From Clostridia bacterium (GTDB lineage: Bacteria; Bacillota; Clostridia; Christensenellales; CAG-1252), in NCBI GenBank assembly GCA_016296985.1, contig JAEDHM010000014.1, positions 1 through 17,411 of the forward strand: a stretch of 17,411 nt of DNA, read 5' to 3'. A program made the position numbers and the translations under genes. Below the pieces are notes generated by a model. The model ran no database searches. It was not told the DNA's origin and saw only the letters and a program-made list of their open reading frames with translations. Below are positions 13,618 to 17,411 of the stretch, one piece after another (the stretch's first letter is position 1; every line of letters starts with the position of its first letter).

Positions 13618-13644
13618 TTAGCAGACAAGAGGTGAGAGTGCTAA
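13618..13644 (+). promoter_or_regulatory. CIRCE operator (HrcA binding site)
   Basis: The right arm GAGTGCTAA (13636-13644) is perfect; the left arm TTAGCAGAC (13618-13626) has two mismatches to TTAGCACTC; the spacer is exactly 9 bases. It covers the transcription start, where HrcA would block the promoter at normal temperature. A further half-site-like GATTGCTAA lies at 13659-13667. Confidence 0.88.
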
Positions 13645-13675
13645 CAATACAAAAGAAAGATTGCTAACACTTGAC

Positions 13676-13706
13676 CCTATAAGATTGCCAAAAATTCTTT
13701 ATAAGG
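13676..13706 (+). promoter_or_regulatory. Possible RNA hairpin covering the hsp20 ribosome site
   Basis: CCTATAAG (13676-13683) can pair with TTTATAAGG (13698-13706) with one bulged A (13703). This sequesters the AAGG of the AAGGAG site (13703-13708). The weak A/U stem would melt easily, as in heat-shock RNA thermometers. Inferred only from pairing. Confidence 0.3.
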
Positions 13707-13717
13707 AGATATAGAAA

Positions 13718-14134
13718 ATGAAAACAAATTATTACGTTGACAGGAAAAGTTCACCCTTTGATCTTTTGAATGATTTAGAAAACATCTTCAAACCTATGTT
13801 TTACGACGTTGAAAACACCGCAATGAAGACTGATATCCTTGAGGATGAAAATGAGTACAAGTTGGTTGTCGAACTTGCCGGATTCAGCAAGGAAAACATT
13901 TCCATTGACCTTAAGGAAGGATATCTTACCATTGGCGCAAAAATGGACGGAAGTAAAAAAGAGGAAAGCAAAAAGTATATCTTGCGTGAAAGATGCACCT
14001 CGCTAAAGCGTAGTTTTTACGTAGGCGACATCAAGCGCGAGGATATCAAGGCGAAGTACGAAAACGGTCTTTTGGTGGTTACAATCCCCAAAACCTTACC
14101 CGACGACGTGCGCTATAAAATTGACATCGACTAA
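13718..14134 (+). CDS. Hsp20 small heat-shock protein
   Basis: An ATP-independent holdase of the alpha-crystallin family that binds unfolding proteins in the cytoplasm for later refolding by DnaK/ClpB-type machines. The 138-residue length is usual. The alpha-crystallin domain spans about 36-125, from MKTDILEDENEYKLVVELAGFSKENI to AKYENGLLVVTIPK, which holds the conserved A-x-x-x-x-GLL motif. The C-terminus YKIDID contains an I-x-I motif (I135, I137) used for oligomer assembly. The start follows AAGGAG 9 bases upstream. The gene is alone, with a CIRCE operator over its transcription start and a terminator behind it, so HrcA repression is predicted. Confidence 0.95.
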   Translation: MKTNYYVDRKSSPFDLLNDLENIFKPMFYDVENTAMKTDILEDENEYKLVVELAGFSKENISIDLKEGYLTIGAKMDGSKKEESKKYILRERCTSLKRSFYVGDIKREDIKAKYENGLLVVTIPKTLPDDVRYKIDID

Positions 14135-14159
14135 AAAATACCTTTTCATAGTTATATCC

Positions 14160-14198
14160 GACACCTTGTGTCAAAAGGGCTCGATTGAGCCCTTTTTT
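14160..14198 (+). terminator. Intrinsic terminator after hsp20
   Basis: AAAAGGGCTC (14173-14182), GATT, GAGCCCTTTT (14187-14196) with a T-run to 14198. It is preceded by a small hairpin GACAC-CTT-GTGTC (14160-14172). Confidence 0.92.
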
Positions 14199-14419
14199 CA
14201 TATCCGTGGTTATTGTAGGGGAATGGGATAATCTTTAAAACCCACCTTTTCTTTAAAGTTTCGCCAAAGCAAAGTCGCGATAGAAGGGGTAAAATTTTAA
14301 ACCTTTGAGATTTTTTTCAAAAAATTTTCAAAATTTCCCAACACTTTCTCTTTTTCAATTGTTATATGGTTGAAAGGCAACAAAGCCAATCCCTAAAAAA
14401 CAAAAGGACGGTAAAAATT

Positions 14420-15904
14420 ATGAAAAAAGTTATTTTTACAACAGTAGTACTCGCTATCGCGCTTTGCATGTGCTTTGTATTCGTAGGTTGTGACGGATTT
14501 ACCTCTTTATTGAAGGGCAACGACAACGCAACCCCCACCGCAAACGCCGATACATATATGGTAATTGATATCAACCCCACCGTTGAAGTTGTAGTCGGTG
14601 ATGGCGTCGTAACTGACGTAAAAGCAGGCAACGACGACGGAAGCATTCTTCTAAGCGGTGAAGAATTTGTAGGCCTCAGCGTTTTCGAGGCAGCTAAAAA
14701 GGTCGTAGCTCTTGCCGAGCAAATGGGCTTTTTGACTGAAGGAAACTACCAAGTTAAAATCACCGTAGTAAGCGACGATCAAACCACTGCTCAAGAAATT
14801 CTCGTATCCGCTCAACAAGGCGCCGAGCAAGGCAGTGATATTGCCGAAGTAAACAGCGATCCTCGTTTGCAAGACAAGCAAACCGTTGAAGAATTGCAAG
14901 CGGAAAATCCCGAACTTTACGCAAACCTCACCCCCGAAAAGTTGAGATTGATCGAAACCATTATGGATTATGACGATACAATGACTTATGAAGAGGGCGC
15001 AAAAATGTCCATCACCGATTTGGCAAAACGTATCAGTCAAGTTATCCGCGACTATGCCGACATGGTATGCGACGAAATTGAAGACAAGTTTGAAGAAAAA
15101 TACGAAAACGCTCAAAACGAAATCGAAAGAAAAATTGCCGAAGTTTACGGTGAAGAATTCCTCGCAAAATGGACCGCTTTCAAAAAACTCGACACTTTAG
15201 TTGATCAAATCGAAGTTATCGCCGAAAATCAAACCTTGTCGGATGAGGACGTAAGCGTAGTAATGGCAATTTTGGGAATTGAAGATCAAACCCTTTTGCA
15301 AGATAGAAACGGCCTAATCACCGCAGACAGTGTCGAGCATTATTTCGACAGTCATAGATTCCATTTCAACAACGGCCACCACTTTGGCAACCCCTTCGAT
15401 TATGGCTTTGGTAATTGGGGAAAACACGAATGGAAGCATGGCGGTTGGGATTGCGATTACGAAGATGATGACGACGATCTCGATTGTGAGGATGAAGATG
15501 ATGACAACGACTGGGAAGAAAATGACGACGACAAATGGTACGACGGCAACTATACCCCCGAAGATATCGAAGACGCCATTGAATCTATCCTTGAAAAATA
15601 CGAAGAAGAGGCATATCTTCTTACCGCTGAACAACTTGCAACCATAAGCGAAATACTCGGCGCCGAAACGACTTTAGTCACCTTTGAAGACCTTGAAGAT
15701 TACGTTGATACTCTCGAACGCGAACTTAAAATGATGGTTTTGAAAACTCCCTTGACTGAAGAACAACTTGCAAAAATCGAAGAATACAAGCTTGAACTTC
15801 AACAGTTGAAGAAAGAGATTAAAAACCAAATGAAGGAGGAAATCGGCAACGCAAAAGACTACATTGCCGACAAGAAAAACGAGTATATGCATGGACACAA
15901 ATAA
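14420..15904 (+). CDS. Lipoprotein with RsgI-like (SEAL-type) ectodomain and metal-binding-like insert
   Basis: A 494-residue secreted protein. A hydrophobic signal (1-23) ends in FVGC, so Cys24 is a likely lipid anchor, although Phe at -3 is atypical. Residues 46-105 (MVIDINPTVEVVVGDGVVTD to MGFL) match the middle domain of RsgI anti-sigma factors, including DINP (50-53), where RsgI self-cleaves between Asn and Pro. A helical segment (about 148-210, with KLRLIE and SITDLAKRI) also resembles the anti-sigma protein encoded downstream. Residues 306-345 are rich in His, Phe and Trp, and 345-376 are nearly all Asp/Glu with two Cys. The motif L-T-x-E-x-L-x-x-I recurs at 170, 401 and 446. There is no membrane helix or anti-sigma region. 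The start at 14420 follows AAAGGAC; the frame is open 18 codons further upstream without a signal. No clear promoter is seen in 14199-14419. Confidence 0.8.
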   Translation: MKKVIFTTVVLAIALCMCFVFVGCDGFTSLLKGNDNATPTANADTYMVIDINPTVEVVVGDGVVTDVKAGNDDGSILLSGEEFVGLSVFEAAKKVVALAEQMGFLTEGNYQVKITVVSDDQTTAQEILVSAQQGAEQGSDIAEVNSDPRLQDKQTVEELQAENPELYANLTPEKLRLIETIMDYDDTMTYEEGAKMSITDLAKRISQVIRDYADMVCDEIEDKFEEKYENAQNEIERKIAEVYGEEFLAKWTAFKKLDTLVDQIEVIAENQTLSDEDVSVVMAILGIEDQTLLQDRNGLITADSVEHYFDSHRFHFNNGHHFGNPFDYGFGNWGKHEWKHGGWDCDYEDDDDDLDCEDEDDDNDWEENDDDKWYDGNYTPEDIEDAIESILEKYEEEAYLLTAEQLATISEILGAETTLVTFEDLEDYVDTLERELKMMVLKTPLTEEQLAKIEEYKLELQQLKKEIKNQMKEEIGNAKDYIADKKNEYMHGHK

Positions 15905-15913
15905 AAGGCAACA

Positions 15914-15943
15914 GGAGCAGGGCGCGTGTCAACGCCCTGTTCT
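15914..15943 (+). terminator. Hairpin after the lipoprotein gene
   Basis: GGAGCAGGGCG (15914-15924) pairs with CGCCCTGTTCT (15933-15943) including two G-U pairs, with an 8-base loop. There is no U-tract, and it abuts the -35 box of the sigma gene, so it may only weaken read-through or protect the upstream mRNA. Confidence 0.5.
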
Positions 15944-15945
15944 GC

Positions 15946-15974
15946 TTGACCAAAAGCCGTATCAAAGTTATAAT
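15946..15974 (+). promoter_or_regulatory. Sigma-A promoter for the ECF sigma/anti-sigma pair
   Basis: TTGACC (15946-15951), 17-base spacer, TATAAT (15969-15974). The start is expected near 15981, some 30 bases before the ATG at 16011. It indicates housekeeping rather than self-driven expression. No ECF-type promoter was recognised. Confidence 0.8.
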
Positions 15975-16010
15975 AATACTACAACACAAAAAAGGATAAA
16001 AGTACGGCAA

Positions 16011-16526
16011 ATGACAGTTGATAACCTCGCCCCCAAAATTGCAAGACGGGATAAGCAAGCCTTTTCCGATTTGTACGAAGCAATGCGAAAACTTGTATTT
16101 TCGGTTTGCTTGGGTATTGTCAAAAATTCTGATTATGCCGAGGATTTGACGCAAGACACCTTCGTAACGGTGTGGGAAAAAACCTATATGTTCAAGGGGG
16201 GCAGTTACAAGGCGTGGATACTTTCAATTGCCAAAAACAAATCCCTAAACTTTTTAAAGCGACAGCAACGTCAGGTGTTTACCGAATATGAAGACAACCC
16301 CGCTTTCGTAACAAATTCCTTCGAGGACGATATGGCGTTGGGAGAGGTACTGAAAGCGGCGCTTGCCTGCCTTGACGTAAAGGACAGAGAAATTGTTTTA
16401 TTGAAAAATTCGGGAGTAAAAACCAAGGAAATAGCAACCTTGTTCGATCTCCCCCGAGGAACGGTATCCTGGCGGTACTCGGAAGCATTAAAAAAACTCA
16501 GGAAATACTTAGAGGAGAAAGCGTGA
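16011..16526 (+). CDS. RNA polymerase sigma factor, ECF subfamily
   Basis: A 171-residue sigma-70 factor with only regions 2 and 4. Region 2 (about 16-85) runs from QAFSDLYEAMRKLVFSVCLG through DYAEDLTQDTFVTVWEK to KAWILSIAKNKSLNFLKRQ. Region 4 (about 113-166) contains LDVKDREIVLLKNSGVKTKE and the helix-turn-helix EIATLFDLPRGTVSWRYSEALKKLRK. It would direct RNA polymerase to its own promoter set when released from the anti-sigma factor. The ATG at 16011 is chosen because the family fold starts there; the frame is open further upstream only into the preceding gene's end. The ribosome site AAAGGA (15991-15996) is 14 bases away, suggesting weak initiation. The stop TGA overlaps the next ATG (TGATG), so the pair is translationally coupled. 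It is an ECF factor, not the longer SigI usually paired with RsgI. Confidence 0.93.
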   Translation: MTVDNLAPKIARRDKQAFSDLYEAMRKLVFSVCLGIVKNSDYAEDLTQDTFVTVWEKTYMFKGGSYKAWILSIAKNKSLNFLKRQQRQVFTEYEDNPAFVTNSFEDDMALGEVLKAALACLDVKDREIVLLKNSGVKTKEIATLFDLPRGTVSWRYSEALKKLRKYLEEKA

Positions 16527-17411
16527 TGAAAAAATCTCAAATAGAAAAAGAATTAAGAAAGCAGTTGTCCAACGCTACTCCTTCTAATTTTGAAGATCTT
16601 TGCGCCCGCTGTAACATAGGCGAGAAAGAAGAAGTATTTGCCGAAGAAATGGTAGCCGTAGGCGCAAAAGGTGGCAATCACAGTTTTTCCACCAAGAAAA
16701 AAGTCGGTATCACCACCGCTTTAGTATTCCTTGTTGCGCTGACGATTTTCCTTGCCTTATTCTTCGCCTTATCCAACAACGGAGCAAGCGATATTCTTCC
16801 CAGCGGAAATGGATTTTTAATCATTGACATAAACCCATCTATCGAACTTTCCTACAATGATAAGGGTGTGGTAACCTCGGCAAAGGGCTTGAATAAGGAC
16901 GGTGAAGTATTGCTTTCCGGCCTTGATATCAAGGACAAGGACTACCGCGCCGTAGCCGACCTGCTTTTTGAAAAGTGCGTAAAACTGGGCTATTTCTCGG
17001 CGGATAGGGAAAACAACGCTATTCTCGTAACCGCAACAAAGGAGGACGGAAACAAGGACGACAAGTGGTCGGAAGAAGTCAAGGACGTTTTCCTAAAAAC
17101 CTTCTCTTCTCAAAATATCAAGGGCGTGGTTATCACGGGAATTAAAGATGCCGAGCTTGACAAAAAAGGCGAGCAGTACGGTATTGACGGTCAAAAATAC
17201 GCTTTAATCCAAGACCTTCTCGCTTTAGGCGGACACCTTGACGAAGAAGATTACGCAACAATTTCCATTCGCGACTTGTATTCGGAAATTGCCGAACAAG
17301 AAAGGAAAAACGAGAAAGAAAAGATAGAAAATCTTACTCAACAATCCGCGCAAATGAAAGATGCGGTATTTGCAGATCTTCTTGAATCTATCTCCGAGTT
17401 TATTGACCAAC
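16526..17411 (+). CDS. RsgI-like membrane anti-sigma factor, 3' end cut by window
   Basis: The frame stays open to the window edge (295 residues seen). Residues 1-58 are cytoplasmic and should hold the sigma factor, but they do not show the RsgI N-terminal domain or a zinc-binding HxxxCxxC; only LCARC (25-29) is present. One membrane helix follows (about 60-83, VGITTALVFLVALTIFLALF). The ectodomain opens with FLIIDINPSIELSYNDKGVV (97-116), the RsgI middle-domain signature with the N-P self-cleavage site at 103-104, and continues through DGEVLLSG and VKLGYF. A helical segment (about 224-255, KYALIQDLL, SIRDLYSEI) and a charged coil follow. The start overlaps the sigma stop by one base, with AGGAG 8 bases upstream. 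By analogy, cleavage of the ectodomain would allow intramembrane proteolysis and sigma release. Confidence 0.88.
   Translation, partial: MKKSQIEKELRKQLSNATPSNFEDLCARCNIGEKEEVFAEEMVAVGAKGGNHSFSTKKKVGITTALVFLVALTIFLALFFALSNNGASDILPSGNGFLIIDINPSIELSYNDKGVVTSAKGLNKDGEVLLSGLDIKDKDYRAVADLLFEKCVKLGYFSADRENNAILVTATKEDGNKDDKWSEEVKDVFLKTFSSQNIKGVVITGIKDAELDKKGEQYGIDGQKYALIQDLLALGGHLDEEDYATISIRDLYSEIAEQERKNEKEKIENLTQQSAQMKDAVFADLLESISEFIDQ

Noticed and set aside
14366..14419. Upstream start for the lipoprotein gene
   Set aside because: The 18 extra residues (VERQQSQSLKNKRTVKI) would bury the signal peptide. The ATG at 14420 has AAAGGAC upstream and gives a normal Lys-Lys signal start.

Overview
The window looks like a chromosomal segment of a low-GC Gram-positive bacterium (Bacillota, probably an uncultured gut clostridium). 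This is inferred from consensus TTGACA/TATAAT promoters, strong AGGAG ribosome sites, U-tailed terminators, a CIRCE heat-shock operator, and an RsgI-type anti-sigma factor. No plasmid, phage, insertion sequence or CRISPR signature is visible. Most genes are single transcription units separated by hairpin terminators. TAA is the usual stop; TAG and TGA also occur.

Layout. 1-853: 3' part of a GPH-family sugar:cation symporter with an acidic tail. 949-1587 (-): upp, preceded by its own promoter, a 22-codon U-rich open frame and an intrinsic terminator, arranged like a pyrBI-type attenuator. 2113-3294: RtcB-type RNA ligase. 3479-5305: GTPase TypA/BipA. 5362-6330: leucine-rich-repeat protein interrupted by an in-frame TGA. 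6446-6521 (-): tRNA-Thr(CGT). 6658-7983: RsmF-like rRNA m5C methyltransferase. 8089-11709 (-): one frame joining an archaeal-type phosphoglycerate mutase to a single-pass membrane protein, which has its own internal ribosome site at the junction. 11710-12256: non-coding, with two direct copies of a ~110-bp element. 12257-12805 (-): small membrane protein of the DUF6512 type. 12869-13408 (-): SLOG/DUF1273 protein. 13718-14134: Hsp20 under CIRCE control. 14420-15904: lipoprotein with an RsgI-like ectodomain. 16011-16526: ECF sigma factor. 16526-end: RsgI-like anti-sigma factor, translationally coupled to the sigma gene and cut by the window edge.

How the genes fit together. The clearest system is the last three genes. 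The ECF sigma factor and its membrane anti-sigma partner overlap by one base. The lipoprotein just upstream shares the anti-sigma ectodomain, including the DINP motif where RsgI proteins self-cleave, and also a downstream helical segment. It has no cytoplasmic part and carries a His-rich then Asp/Glu-rich insert. This suggests a surface-sensing module with a soluble or lipid-anchored copy of the sensor. Two minus-strand genes (the mutase fusion and the SLOG protein) have a -10 box so close to the ATG that their mRNAs should be leaderless.
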